From Planctomycetaceae bacterium (GTDB lineage: Bacteria > Planctomycetota > Planctomycetia > Pirellulales > Pirellulaceae), in NCBI GenBank assembly GCA_024638965.1, contig JAHEJI010000040.1, positions 1 to 32,132 of the forward strand: 32,132 nucleotides of DNA, read 5' to 3'. The notes under the pieces are model-generated. The model had not been told where the DNA came from. It made no database searches and worked only from the letters and a program-made list of their open reading frames with translations. Of this stretch, positions 1-8,608 are shown in pieces; positions within the stretch are counted from its first letter, which is position 1, and the number at the start of each line of letters is the position of its first letter. The translations under genes were made by a program, and so were the position numbers.

Positions 1-287
1 AGTTCTTTGGTTGGAACGGGCAAACCGATTACGGGCAACGACGTATGAGCGGCGACGACACCGGCCAGATGAGCTGCACCACCGGCTGCAGCGATAAGGA
101 CTTTGATACCTCGTTCGTCGGCTGACGTTGCATAATCGGCAACGACATGCGGAGTTCGATGGGCACTCATAACATTGACTTCAAAAGCCACGCCAAACTC
201 GTTTAGCGCGTCGGCAACCGCATTGATCTTGGGCCAGTCACTATCACTGCCCATCACGATCCCAACGACTGGATTGTTTTCACTCAT
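1..287 (-). CDS. purE: PurE, N5-carboxyaminoimidazole ribonucleotide mutase (partial, C-terminus outside window)
   Basis: This is a step of de novo purine synthesis in the cytoplasm: PurE moves the carboxylate of N5-CAIR to C4, giving CAIR. About 95 residues are visible from an ATG at 287. Near the N-terminus they show [10 protein letters not shown], the PurE substrate-binding signature, followed by MSAHRTP with its conserved histidine, and then the glycine- and alanine-rich [11 protein letters not shown] stretch and [10 protein letters not shown]. Together these are diagnostic of class I PurE. The usual length is about 160 residues, so roughly the last 40% lies off the left edge. A purK partner might lie beyond the edge but cannot be seen. 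No clear Shine-Dalgarno precedes the start. Confidence 0.95.
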   Translation of the reverse strand, partial: MSENNPVVGIVMGSDSDWPKINAVADALNEFGVAFEVNVMSAHRTPHVVADYATSADERGIKVLIAAAGGAAHLAGVVAAHTSLPVIGLPVPTKE

Positions 288-344
288 ATCTTAAACATTT
301 CTAAGGGTTGAAGTGCAAATCGCCAAAAATCTTATTTTTAGTTG

Positions 345-404
345 TACTCGTAATCGTAATCGTAATCGTACTCGTAATCGTAATCGTAATCGTACTCGCA
401 ATCC
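345..404. repeat. Hexanucleotide tandem repeat with a 24-bp higher-order unit
   Basis: On the plus strand there are nine perfect hexamers from 345 to 398, arranged as TACTCG, three TAATCG, TACTCG, three TAATCG, TACTCG. A degenerate CAATCC follows. The array therefore has a 24-bp super-period. Read on the minus strand, it would encode alternating Glu/Asp-Tyr at the end of a 62-codon open frame (338-526). That frame overlaps the 3' end of the alanine dehydrogenase gene by about 30 bases and is probably not a gene. I recall similar CGATTA/CGAGTA arrays from other planctomycete intergenic regions, but this is from memory and was not checked. Confidence 0.9.
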
Positions 405-494
405 TGTTTCTTAATCAAAGTCCCTGTCCGTCTCATGCGTTTTTGGATTACGACGACGATTAAGACTAAGATTTTCGTGTCGGTATTAATTCTA

Positions 495-1601
495 CTACGC
501 CGAAAGTGGCGTAAAATCCATATCAAACGTTTGGGCGACCGGTTCGTAGGTTACTTTTCCTGCGTGGATATTGACCGCATCTTGAAGCGGCTTGGAGTTT
601 GATGCAGCAGATAAAACTCCGCCATTTGCGATCTTGATCGCCCACGGCAACGTGACATTACAAAGCGCAAATGTGCTTGTGCGACCGACGGCGCCCGGCA
701 TGTTTGCAACACAGTAATGCACGACATCTTCGATGACGAAAACGGGGTCGCTATGAGTCGTCGGGCGAGTGGTTTCGACGCAGCCACCCTGGTCGACGGC
801 GACATCAACAATCACGCTCCCCGCTTTCATGATCTTCAGGTCTTCGCGCGAAATGAGGCTGGGCGATTTGGCTCCAGGAATCAGAACGGCGCCAATCACG
901 AGATCGGCCAAAACCAGTTCCTCACGGATTGTGTTGCGGTCACTGAAAAGCACGTTGACGTTGGCCGGCATGATATCATCAAGATAGCGAAGCCGATCCA
1001 TGTTGACATCAAGGATGGCCACGTCCGCTTGAAAACCAGCCGCGATTTTTGCGGCGTTGGTTCCAACTACTCCGCCGCCGATGATCGTAATATGCGCCGG
1101 TGCGACGCCAGGGACCCCGCCGAGTAGAATTCCGCGGCCCATTTGAGGTCGCTCAAGAAAACGAGCACCCTCCTGGATGCTAAGTCGTCCGGCGACTTCG
1201 CTCATCGGAGTCAGCAATGGCAGAGACCCGTTAGGGCCACTGAGCGTTTCGTAGGCGACGCTGGTCGAACCTGACTTGAGCATCGCTTCAGTCAGTTCAC
1301 GGCTGGCAGCGAAATGAAAATAGGTAAAAAGAATCTGGCCTTCTCGAATCAGTGGCCATTCCGCGGGGAGCGGTTCCTTGACTTTCACGATCATGTCGGA
1401 ACGATCAAAAATCTCTTTCGCCGAGTCAACCAATTCGGCCCCTTCGGCCGCATACTGTTCATCGGTGAGTCCGGAACCGAGACCTGCGCTTTTTTGGATA
1501 AGTACTTCGTGCCCGTGGTTTCTTAATTCGTGGACGCCAACGGGCAGCATCGCAATCCGGTATTCGTCTTTTTTTATTTCTTTAGGAACGCCAACAATCA
1601 T
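495..1601 (-). CDS. ald: Alanine dehydrogenase
   Basis: The enzyme catalyses NAD-dependent reversible deamination of L-alanine to pyruvate and ammonium in the cytoplasm. I start the protein at the ATG at 1601 (368 residues, the normal length for Ald). The family's universal N-terminus, MIVGVPKEIK, begins exactly there, and GAGG lies about 11 bases upstream; the frame stays open another 39 codons but with unrelated sequence. Visible landmarks are KVKEP in the N-terminal domain (substrate lysine region), FTYFHFA with the catalytic histidine, MSEVAGR, and the dinucleotide-binding loop IIGGGVVGTNAA. Near the end is AVDQGGC with the catalytic aspartate. NAD(P) transhydrogenase alpha subunit is the closest alternative, but the length and C-terminus fit Ald. 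The gene is co-directional with der but separated by about 195 bases, so co-transcription is uncertain. Confidence 0.95.
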   Translation of the reverse strand: MIVGVPKEIKKDEYRIAMLPVGVHELRNHGHEVLIQKSAGLGSGLTDEQYAAEGAELVDSAKEIFDRSDMIVKVKEPLPAEWPLIREGQILFTYFHFAASRELTEAMLKSGSTSVAYETLSGPNGSLPLLTPMSEVAGRLSIQEGARFLERPQMGRGILLGGVPGVAPAHITIIGGGVVGTNAAKIAAGFQADVAILDVNMDRLRYLDDIMPANVNVLFSDRNTIREELVLADLVIGAVLIPGAKSPSLISREDLKIMKAGSVIVDVAVDQGGCVETTRPTTHSDPVFVIEDVVHYCVANMPGAVGRTSTFALCNVTLPWAIKIANGGVLSAASNSKPLQDAVNIHAGKVTYEPVAQTFDMDFTPLSA

Positions 1602-1795
1602 TTCCGAACTCAGCCTCAAGGGTATTGCGTTAAACGAACGCTTAACATTCAGCTTTTGATGGCCCGATTTCAACAAAACCGTTAATAAGACACAAGCACC
1701 TAACCAACGTTTTGGCAAGAAAATTTAGCGGGCTGGTGGAATTGTTGACGATTGCCAAAGCCGCAGGGCCATTCGTCACCGATTTGGCCGTCAAA

Positions 1796-3184
1796 TCACG
1801 ATTCGCCACCGCGAGATGGCGACTTAATCACGGGATCATTCAAGACTTCGTTCGGATCGGTTTGACTGCGTTTTTCCAATACCAGGCGAATTGGCACTTC
1901 TCCAAAATCCAACGAATCGCGGAGCACGCCGAGTAAGTATCGCCGGTAGGTCTTGGGAAACGAATTCGGATCGCTGCATTTCAACATGATCGTGGGCGGT
2001 TGAATTCCGATCTGGGCGGCATAATAGATTTTTGGGCGCCGACGGTTAGACATCGGTGGCGGGTGATGCGTCAATGCGCTTTTGATAATCTTATTTAAAC
2101 GAGGCGTGCTGATTCGAGACCGCGACTGCTTGAACAACATCTGCGCGTGATTTAGCATCCGCTTACAATTTTGCCCTGTCTGGCCCGTCACAAATGCAAT
2201 CGGAGCATTCCACATCGTGCTGAAATTGTCACGAATGTAGTCGGCCCAGCGTTGCGTTGGCATCTCGTGCTCCATCATCAAGTCCCATTTGTTGACGACG
2301 AAGATGCAAGGTTTGTACAGATTTTCAATGTAGGTACACAGTTTTCGTTCAACCTTGCTAATGCGTTTGCTGGCGTCGAACATGACCAACACGACGTCTG
2401 CGTGGCGAATCGAACGGTGGGCCCGATGGGTTCCATAAAAATCGATATCGGTTTTGACGCTTTTCCCGCGACGAAGACCGGGGGTGTCGATCGCGACCAT
2501 CGTTTTTCCATCGATTTCAAATCGAACATCGACGCTATCACGCGTTGTCCCGGCAACTTCGCTGACGATCATGCGTTCGGATTCAACCAGCGTGTTGATG
2601 AACGTGCTCTTACCAACGTTGCGTCTTCCGACGATCGCAAACTTCATCTCGGGGCGAGCCGTTTCGCTTTCGTCAATCTCGCTTTGCGACGGAAGGTTTT
2701 CGGTAATCCCAGCGAATAGTCTGCTCTTGTGTCGATTGTTTTTGGCGCTAACAACAATCGCTTCACCCAACCCAAGCGAGAAAAAGTCGTTTGCGTGAAC
2801 TTCCCAGTTATCGCCATCGCATTTATTGGCGACCAGAAGAACAGGCTTCTCGAGAGTCCGCAGCCTCCTGGCGACGGTTCGATCCAAGGCGGTGACACCG
2901 TCTTTGGCGTCAACAACGAACATCAACAGGTTGGCGCCCTGAATACCGACCTCGATCTGAGCTTCGATTTCCTTATCCAACTCATCGACGTCATTGATCC
3001 CAATTCCGCCCGTATCAACGATCTCGAAATAACGATCGTCATGCTGGAGCAAATGAATCATGCGGTCGCGAGTCACCCCGGCCATGTCGTCGACAATTGC
3101 GAGACGCCGTCCCACCAGCCAGTTAAAAATACTGGACTTGCCGACGTTCGGGCGACCGACAATTGAAACTTGAGGAATGGGCAT
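1796..3184 (-). CDS. der: Ribosome biogenesis GTPase Der (EngA)
   Basis: Der is an essential double-GTPase that assists maturation of the 50S subunit. The 462-residue product has both G domains. The first has the P-loop GRPNVGKS at 10-17, DTGG at 57-60 and NKCD at 120-123. The second has GRRNVGKS at 186-193, DTPG at 223-226 and NKWD at 288-291. A KH-like C-terminal domain follows, roughly 350-450. The length is normal for the family (about 440-490). The extreme C-terminus is a short charged tail. The ATG at 3184 opens directly into the first beta strand, as is usual, and no strong Shine-Dalgarno is present. The upstream gap towards the divergent DNA glycosylase carries a palindromic repeat. 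Confidence 0.97.
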   Translation of the reverse strand: MPIPQVSIVGRPNVGKSSIFNWLVGRRLAIVDDMAGVTRDRMIHLLQHDDRYFEIVDTGGIGINDVDELDKEIEAQIEVGIQGANLLMFVVDAKDGVTALDRTVARRLRTLEKPVLLVANKCDGDNWEVHANDFFSLGLGEAIVVSAKNNRHKSRLFAGITENLPSQSEIDESETARPEMKFAIVGRRNVGKSTFINTLVESERMIVSEVAGTTRDSVDVRFEIDGKTMVAIDTPGLRRGKSVKTDIDFYGTHRAHRSIRHADVVLVMFDASKRISKVERKLCTYIENLYKPCIFVVNKWDLMMEHEMPTQRWADYIRDNFSTMWNAPIAFVTGQTGQNCKRMLNHAQMLFKQSRSRISTPRLNKIIKSALTHHPPPMSNRRRPKIYYAAQIGIQPPTIMLKCSDPNSFPKTYRRYLLGVLRDSLDFGEVPIRLVLEKRSQTDPNEVLNDPVIKSPSRGGES

Positions 3185-3270
3185 TAGAACGATTCGGAGT
3201 ACTTGTGATGACGATTTTTTACGGACTCAAGCCAGATTCAATTATGACTTCCGCAATTGGGAACATGTTC

Positions 3271-3340
3271 GGGAGGGCGAAGCTCCTGCTAAGCCGAGAA
3301 TTGCTTGGTAGTTCACGCCTCTGCAGGAGCCTCGCCTCCC
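3271..3340. repeat. REP-like imperfect inverted repeat in the der/udg gap (3185-3488)
   Basis: The left arm at 3271-3289 (GGGAGGGCGAAGCTCCTGC) pairs with the right arm at 3323-3340 (GCAGGAGCCTCGCCTCCC), with one extra base and one mismatch; the spacer is about 33 bases. The long GC-rich stem and its intergenic position between divergent genes fit a REP/MITE-like interspersed palindrome. The rest of this 304-base gap shows no gene or other clear signal, although the promoters for der and the glycosylase gene must lie here. Confidence 0.75.
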
Positions 3341-3488
3341 AATCCGCGATATTGTCAGGGAACAATTGGTTCCGCAGCAATTAATACGGCTGGTTGACTG
3401 GCGAACCAAGCCAAGATTCTTTCAAATGGTTCTGGATTGTCAAACGTAACGGACAATCGGTTCGAGCGATACATCGGAAAATTCAAGC

Positions 3489-4436
3489 ATGTCAGATTCT
3501 GGAAAAGATTCTCTATCCGACCAGCGAACCGGTCGGCCATTCGTCCCGGACAATGTCGCCAGAGCAATTCATCAGCGGCTAGTCAGTCTGAAATCGGCAG
3601 GGATTGCGGAGCTGCCAAAATCGACGGACGAGCTGAAATTTCCGGGATTGGTATTGGAGAAACCCAAGACTCAGAATACGGCTCCATCAATCGTCGCTGA
3701 ACGACCTGCATCCAAAACGAAATATGTTTCCCCGCCGAACGTTCAGAAGGCTGCACGCCCGGCGAAGAAAAATGCGACCAGGCAACCGACGCCGTCCGAA
3801 ATCCCAGTGGCCGGATATGCAGGAGGTGCCCTGTTTCCGCCGGCAGAAAACTATGGTCCCGGTGTACCCGTTGAAGAGCGTGCGACGCAGCTTGAGGTAA
3901 TTCAACAGGAGGTCGCCGGATGTACGGCTTGCCCTGAATTGGCTGCGACCCGGAAACAAACCGTGTTTGGAGTTGGTGCGGTTCATCCGAGACTGGTGTT
4001 TCTGGGCGAAGCTCCGGGTGCTGATGAGGACCGCCAAGGCGAGCCGTTTGTGGGCGCGGCGGGGCAGCTTTTGACCAAGATTATTGAAGCGATGAAACTC
4101 TCGCGGGAAGAGGTTTACATTCTAAATACGCTCAAGTGTCGTCCTCCCGGCAATCGAAATCCTCTCGAACTCGAATTGCGGAACTGTTGCGATTTTTCAA
4201 TTCGACAGTTGGAGATTTTGCAGCCCGAGTTTATTTGTTGCTTGGGCAGTATTGCGGCGAAAACGCTTTTGAATACCAAGCAGTCGATTGGCCGACTCCG
4301 TGGGCAATTTTACAAATGGCGTGGCAGCCGTGTTTTGGCGACCTATCATCCCGCTTATCTGTTGCGATCCCCCGATGCGAAGAAGCATGTCTGGAACGAC
4401 ATGAAACTGATCATGGCAGAAATGGGAATGGAATAA
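3489..4436 (+). CDS. Uracil-DNA glycosylase, family 4 (Fe-S type)
   Basis: The enzyme removes uracil from DNA to start base-excision repair. The protein has 315 residues. Its first roughly 135 are a proline-, lysine- and alanine-rich, probably disordered extension. The catalytic core follows and matches type 4/5 UDGs: GEAPG at 173-177 and FVGAAGQLL soon after (uracil pocket), CRPP at 207, and HPAYLLR at 277-283 (the second catalytic motif). Cysteines 145, 148, 207 and 223 (or 224) have the spacing expected for the 4Fe-4S cluster. The GEAPG form favours family 4 over family 5. The start at 3489 is the first ATG that leaves the core complete, but the low-complexity N-terminus makes its exact position uncertain. 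Confidence 0.93.
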   Translation: MSDSGKDSLSDQRTGRPFVPDNVARAIHQRLVSLKSAGIAELPKSTDELKFPGLVLEKPKTQNTAPSIVAERPASKTKYVSPPNVQKAARPAKKNATRQPTPSEIPVAGYAGGALFPPAENYGPGVPVEERATQLEVIQQEVAGCTACPELAATRKQTVFGVGAVHPRLVFLGEAPGADEDRQGEPFVGAAGQLLTKIIEAMKLSREEVYILNTLKCRPPGNRNPLELELRNCCDFSIRQLEILQPEFICCLGSIAAKTLLNTKQSIGRLRGQFYKWRGSRVLATYHPAYLLRSPDAKKHVWNDMKLIMAEMGME

Positions 4437-4689
4437 TGCGGAATACGGAATGCGGAGCGGAATAGGGTCACTTTTTCGGCAAAACCGTTATTTTCGGGGT
4501 TGGGCCAAATCGGGCTGTTTCTTCCTGCGGGTTTAGTGTGGTTTTCCTTGCTCCCGTGGGACGACGCAATTACCATTGAGTACAGATACCGCAATGCACA
4601 ATGAACCCAGCCGGGGCATTTTCGGGGGGCTTGGGTTCGATTTTTGGGATAGTCAAATGAAAGCCGCGACGGATAGGAGAACAGGTTTA

Positions 4690-6102
4690 ATGGCCGGTCG
4701 GATCATGCACAAACTCGCCGTGTTTACAGCAATACTTGGCATGGCACTCATAGCAAATTCAGCTCACGCCCAAGGTGGCCCTGGTGGTCCTGGTGGAGGC
4801 GCGGGTCAAGACGACCCGGGAACGGGCGGTGTCGAAATTGACGCAACTGGAACATTGCGCTCGCGCGCATTGTTTGGTGGCAATCGTGCTTTTGATCAGC
4901 AGCGTGCTGAAGCAGCACATGCGAGTATGAACAAAGACTTGCGTGCGAAAAGCAAAATGCGTTGGATTTCGCTGACTCGCATGGAACGCGAAGCCCAAAA
5001 GTTGATCGACGAAGGTAAGCCGCTTCCTCCAGAAATGAAATATCTCGCCGGTTTGAACCGAATCACGCATGTCTTTTATTTTCCAGAAACCCAAGATATT
5101 GTGATCGGCGGTCCGGCTGAAGGATTTTTTGTCAACAGTCAAAATCGAGTTGTTGGTCTTAGATCTGGTCAGGCAACATTACATTTGCAAGACCTGATCG
5201 TCGCGCTGCGGGCGTTCGGCCCCGATGGTAGCCATCCACCCGTGATTAGTTGTTCGATTGATCCAACCCAAGAAGGCTTGCTGCGCATGAAGCAAGCCTA
5301 CGCGCAGGTTCAACACCGCTTCCAACCGGGCGATGCGGCCGGCGTTGTCAACATGTTCCAACAGGCGTTGGGCATGCAGAACATTACGGTCAAAGGTATC
5401 TCGCCTAATACTCACTTTGCCCGAGTCATGGTCGACGCCGACTATCATATGAAATTGATCGGGATCGGGCTGGAAAACCCACCCGTCCGAATTACCAGCT
5501 TCATCGAAAAGGCAACGCCCACTTCGGTTGCCAAGAGTTCACTACAGCGATGGTTCTTCCAACCAAATTACGAGTGCGTGAGCATCAGCGAAGACGAAAC
5601 CGGGATGGAATTGGTCGGTGACGGAGTCAAACTGGTTGGTGAAGATGAGAGTGTTGCCAATGACGGAACTCGTAAACGCACGGGCGGAGTCAACCGCGCC
5701 AGCAAAAACTTCTGCAATTCGTTTACGAAGATGTACGACGAACTGAGTGAGAAAGCTCCTTTGTATGCGGAGCTACGCAATGTAATCGACATTTCGATCG
5801 TTGCCGCGTTCATTCAAGAAATGGATTTCTACGGCCAGGCTGGCTGGAAAATGGAATTATTTGGTGATGAATCCAAAATCCCAGTCGAGGTTTACGACGC
5901 TCCGAAACAAGTTGCTCCAGCCATCAATGCGGTTTGGAAGGGTCGTTACTTTATGACCCCGATCGGCGGCGGTGTTAATATTCAACCCCGAGTCGCTTTG
6001 TCACCCGATCGAATGAAGACCGACGATAAAGGCGAAATCAGTGCGGTCAAGCAGGGTGTCGATCTGAGCGAACTTGCTGAAGGTCAGTGGTGGTGGGACT
6101 AA
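4690..6102 (+). CDS. Secreted DUF1598-like planctomycete protein
   Basis: The function is unknown. I place the start at the ATG at 4690, giving 470 residues, because AGGAGA at 4675-4680 sits 9 bases upstream. It yields a clean signal peptide: a short basic n-region, the hydrophobic core LAVFTAILGMALIANS, and AHA before a cleavage at about residue 27. The frame extends to 4576 but that adds no recognisable sequence; an in-frame ATG at 4657 is a weaker alternative. After a glycine-rich linker the mature protein is soluble and alpha/beta in character. Stretches such as SPNTHFARVMVDADY and MKLIGIGLENPPV match what I remember of DUF1598, a family described mostly from planctomycetes. That assignment is from memory. 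The gene ends 23 bases before a strong terminator and appears monocistronic. Confidence 0.8.
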   Translation: MAGRIMHKLAVFTAILGMALIANSAHAQGGPGGPGGGAGQDDPGTGGVEIDATGTLRSRALFGGNRAFDQQRAEAAHASMNKDLRAKSKMRWISLTRMEREAQKLIDEGKPLPPEMKYLAGLNRITHVFYFPETQDIVIGGPAEGFFVNSQNRVVGLRSGQATLHLQDLIVALRAFGPDGSHPPVISCSIDPTQEGLLRMKQAYAQVQHRFQPGDAAGVVNMFQQALGMQNITVKGISPNTHFARVMVDADYHMKLIGIGLENPPVRITSFIEKATPTSVAKSSLQRWFFQPNYECVSISEDETGMELVGDGVKLVGEDESVANDGTRKRTGGVNRASKNFCNSFTKMYDELSEKAPLYAELRNVIDISIVAAFIQEMDFYGQAGWKMELFGDESKIPVEVYDAPKQVAPAINAVWKGRYFMTPIGGGVNIQPRVALSPDRMKTDDKGEISAVKQGVDLSELAEGQWWWD

Positions 6103-6125
6103 AATCAGCTCCAAAAACGTAATGC

Positions 6126-6152
6126 AAGCGGCTGGAAACAGCCGCTTTTTTT
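6126..6152 (+). terminator. Rho-independent terminator of the DUF1598-like gene
   Basis: A perfect 9-bp stem, AAGCGGCTG (6126-6134) and CAGCCGCTT (6139-6147), encloses a GAAA tetraloop and runs straight into a T tract. It starts 23 bases after the stop codon. Confidence 0.93.
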
Positions 6153-6271
6153 GTGCGCATTACGAAGGATGGGGGATTTGGGGATAGCAACTCTCGAGAT
6201 CGCAGTATCTAATTTTGATTCTATAAAAAGAAGGTCAATTCATTGGCGAAAACTCTCTGTTAATAAAACTG

Positions 6272-6297
6272 TCTCTAGAGATTGCTGACATCAGCAA
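6272..6297 (+). promoter_or_regulatory. Palindrome plus hairpin just upstream of the App1-like start
   Basis: The perfect palindrome TCTCTAGAGA (6272-6281) abuts a hairpin TTGCTG-ACAT-CAGCAA (6282-6297) that ends only 7 bases before the GTG start at 6305. No Shine-Dalgarno is visible between them. The pair could be an operator, or an RNA structure limiting ribosome access. The function is inferred from position only. Confidence 0.35.
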
Positions 6298-6304
6298 ATT
6301 AAGC

Positions 6305-7357
6305 GTGGAACGAGTTCGACTAGTCGCCTATCCGGGATACGGTTTGCAAAGCGAAACTGGCAATTGGAAGCTGCGCATTTCCGGTTGCGCGTTTCAGCCA
6401 CCTGACGAATACAATATGCGGAAGCGAATGATTTTACGGATGTTGCGGAATGCAATGCAGGTATCGGCTGCTGAAACCAGCGGTGATTTGTTTCATTATC
6501 GAGTCAAACCGTTTCTGTCTGACGCCGAACATCGCGTGAAGATCTACGTGAAACTGGATGGGCGTCGATTTCGACTGAAAAAGAAAACTCGCCGCAACGG
6601 TCATTTTCAATCCTGGCTTAGCGTCCCGGATGATGTTGTGGAGCGAATGACCGAAGTCGATTCGTTCGGCAAACGATCGGTTCAGTTTCAAGTGTCCACT
6701 AATGATCCTGCAGTTCCAGCGGCCGAAGGCAGGGTCTATCTGCTTGAGCGAAAAGGGACGAGCGTCATTTCGGATATTGATGATACGATCAAAGAGAGTT
6801 TTGTGACGGATCGGCGGGAACTGTTGGCGAATACTTTTTTGCGGGAATTCCGCGGCGTCGATGGCATGGCTGGGGTCTATCAAGACTGGGCTCAGCGAGG
6901 AATCGATTTTCATTATGTCTCCTCGAGTCCATGGCAGCTTTATGATTCGTTACTGCAAATGCAAATTGACGAGGGGTTCCCTTCGGGGACGCTTCATCTG
7001 CGGAGTTTCCGTTTGCGTGATCAGCTGCTGAAAAAGGTGCTCATCATTCGTCGCAAAGGCAAAGTGTCCGCGATCAAAACGATCGTCAAAAATCTTCCGG
7101 AGAGAAAGTTCATTCTTATCGGTGACTCGGGAGAAAAGGATCCGGAACTCTATGGGAAGATTTACAACAAGTTTCCCAACCAGATCAGCGGTCTATTCAT
7201 TCGCGAGCTGCCAGATCGACCGGTCGATCGTGAGAGATTTGGCAAGCTAAATGGTTCGATTCCCCTCGGAGTTTACAAGAAATTTTCGCGTGCCGAGGAA
7301 TTGGTCAGCCACGCGGAAGAGGCAATCGAAAGGGCGACACGACGCCAACTGGTTTGA
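6305..7357 (+). CDS. App1-family phosphatidate phosphatase-like protein (HAD-type)
   Basis: The 350-residue protein resembles the catalytic domain of yeast App1 (DUF2183), a Mg-dependent phosphatidate phosphatase; the bacterial substrate is not known. The HAD-type DxDxT motif is at D157-D159-T161 within ISDIDDTIKES. It is followed by YVSSSPWQLY at about 205-214 (motif II serines), a lysine in KGKVSAIK, and LIGDSGEKD at 271-279 with the acidic motif IV. The start is a GTG at 6305. It is preferred because the upstream stretch LVAYPGYGLQ and WKLRISGCAF matches the typical beginning of bacterial members, before any ATG occurs. There is no signal peptide, so it is probably cytoplasmic. The next gene starts 16 bases after its stop, so the two probably form an operon. 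Confidence 0.88.
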   Translation: MERVRLVAYPGYGLQSETGNWKLRISGCAFQPPDEYNMRKRMILRMLRNAMQVSAAETSGDLFHYRVKPFLSDAEHRVKIYVKLDGRRFRLKKKTRRNGHFQSWLSVPDDVVERMTEVDSFGKRSVQFQVSTNDPAVPAAEGRVYLLERKGTSVISDIDDTIKESFVTDRRELLANTFLREFRGVDGMAGVYQDWAQRGIDFHYVSSSPWQLYDSLLQMQIDEGFPSGTLHLRSFRLRDQLLKKVLIIRRKGKVSAIKTIVKNLPERKFILIGDSGEKDPELYGKIYNKFPNQISGLFIRELPDRPVDRERFGKLNGSIPLGVYKKFSRAEELVSHAEEAIERATRRQLV

Positions 7358-7373
7358 AAGCGGGAGAACGCGA

Positions 7374-7673
7374 TTGATCCAGCTTGAAGCCCATGAACTA
7401 GGTGTGATCCTGCCGGTTCGAGCCCAACCCGGTTCAAAACAAAACCGGATCAAAGGGGAGCAGAACGGAGCTTTAAAGGTGAGTGTTACGCAAATCGCCG
7501 AAAAGGGAAAAGCCAACCAGGCTCTTCGAGCCGTGATCTGCAGACAATTGAATCTGCGAATGTCGCAGGTCGAGTTGATTTCAGGAGAAATCTCGTCGCA
7601 AAAACGCTTTTTGATTCGCGAGATTCTCGTTGAAGATCTGCGTCAGAGAATCGATCGGTGCCTGGGCCCGTAA
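7374..7673 (+). CDS. DUF167 / YggU family protein
   Basis: This small cytoplasmic protein of unknown biochemical role has 99 residues if it starts at the TTG at 7374. That start has a good ribosome site, GGGAG at 7362-7366, 7 bases upstream, and gives the standard family length of about 95-100. The frame is open back to 7251 inside the preceding gene, but that part is unrelated sequence. Diagnostic segments are LPVRAQPGSKQNRI near the N-terminus, LKVSVTQIAEKGKANQAL in the middle, and the strand VELISGEISSQKRF with the downstream I-L-V ending. The gene follows the App1-like gene by 16 bases and is probably co-transcribed with it. Confidence 0.92.
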   Translation: MIQLEAHELGVILPVRAQPGSKQNRIKGEQNGALKVSVTQIAEKGKANQALRAVICRQLNLRMSQVELISGEISSQKRFLIREILVEDLRQRIDRCLGP

Positions 7674-7906
7674 GATTGTCTCTCTTGATAAAAAAGCGGG
7701 GTTCAACGTGTAGTGATCAAGACTTCTTGATACCGAGCTGAGACAAAGCGTCCGCCTGGAATAACAGGCGAATTTTACCCCTTGCCGAAATCCCTTTGTT
7801 TCGCGAAAATCTGGGCAGTTTAAACGAAAATGGCCTGCCCTCGTCGGGTGACGATATCCGTAGAGCCATCACCGACAGTCACCAACAGCTTTAGGAGCTA
7901 TTGAAG
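7674..7906 (+). promoter_or_regulatory. rpsD leader region with several potential hairpins
   Basis: A 233-base gap precedes rpsD. It contains CGCCTG/CAGGCG (7753-7758 with 7765-7770), GGGCAG/CTGCCC (7813-7818 with 7835-7840), and a possible GGTGA/TCACC pairing further down. In other bacteria S4 represses its own mRNA through a structured leader, so such a role is plausible, but nothing here matches a named S4 leader. The rpsD Shine-Dalgarno AGGAG lies at 7893-7897. Confidence 0.35.
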
Positions 7907-8521
7907 ATGGCACGTTACACCGGCCCGAAAGGGCGCGTCAACCGACGTCTGCAAACACTTATTTACGAGAATGGAGGATCTTCTCGCGCGCTTGAAAAGC
8001 GTGGAAACCAACCTCCTGGAATGCACACCCGTTTTCGCCGGCCATCGACTTATGGTTCGGCGTTAATGGAAAAACAAAAGATCAAGCATTATTACGGTTT
8101 AGGCGAACGACAGCTGCGTCGTTACTTTGACAACGCGACACGTCAAAAGGGCAACACTGGCGAAAACCTGTTGCTGATTTGCGAGAACCGTTTGGACAAC
8201 GTTGTCCGTCGAGTTGGGTTGGCCAAAACTCGCCCCCAGGCTCGTCAGGGAATCGCCCATGGGCACTTTCGCGTTAACGGTGTGAAGGTCGACAAGCCGT
8301 CCTTTCAACTTCGTCCCGGTGACGTGGTTTCCGTTCGACCTCGCCCAAACCTGTTGACGATGTACAAGGGGATTCGTGAAGTTGGTGTAGATGGCGAAGG
8401 CATTGAATGGGTGACCTTTGATTCTGAAACATTAACGGCGAATGTTGTTGGCAAGCCGGGTCCATCCGACATCAGTCTTCCGGTTGATGCGAACACGGTC
8501 GTCGAATTCTTGTCACGATAA
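7907..8521 (+). CDS. rpsD: 30S ribosomal protein S4
   Basis: S4 is a primary 16S rRNA-binding protein that nucleates assembly of the 30S subunit. The start is the ATG at 7907, 9 bases after AGGAG; a TTG two codons earlier is less likely. The 204-residue length is standard. The N-terminus has ARYTGPKGRVNRR without a zinc knuckle, so this is the zinc-free (C-minus) form. The S4 RNA-binding domain lies around 93-160, with ENRLDNVVRRVG, RPQARQGIAHGHFRVNG and PGDVVSVRPR. The gene stands alone rather than in the alpha operon with rpoA, rpsK and rpsM, and is followed by its own terminator. Confidence 0.97.
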   Translation: MARYTGPKGRVNRRLQTLIYENGGSSRALEKRGNQPPGMHTRFRRPSTYGSALMEKQKIKHYYGLGERQLRRYFDNATRQKGNTGENLLLICENRLDNVVRRVGLAKTRPQARQGIAHGHFRVNGVKVDKPSFQLRPGDVVSVRPRPNLLTMYKGIREVGVDGEGIEWVTFDSETLTANVVGKPGPSDISLPVDANTVVEFLSR

Positions 8522-8563
8522 CCGACTCTCGTTGTTGAGATTTGCACCTGGACGAAAGCTATC

Positions 8564-8595
8564 ACGGCGAGTCACTTGTGGCTGGCCGTTTTTTT
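8564..8595 (+). terminator. Rho-independent terminator after rpsD
   Basis: ACGGC (8564-8568) pairs with GCCGT (8585-8589). An inner stem AGTCA/TGGCT with one G-U pair closes a CTTG loop, and a seven-T run follows. It lies 43 bases after the rpsD stop and 13 bases before lpdA. Confidence 0.9.
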
Positions 8596-8608
8596 CTAAG
8601 GAAACAAG

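Noticed and set aside
344-404. CRISPR array
   Set aside because: The units are 6 bases with no unique spacers.
338-526. A 62-codon frame ending in alternating Glu/Asp-Tyr
   Set aside because: The repetitive end is simply the translated hexamer array, and the frame overlaps the 3' end of ald.
1712-3166. Plus-strand frames across der
   Set aside because: They are antisense shadows; der has complete GTPase motifs on the minus strand.
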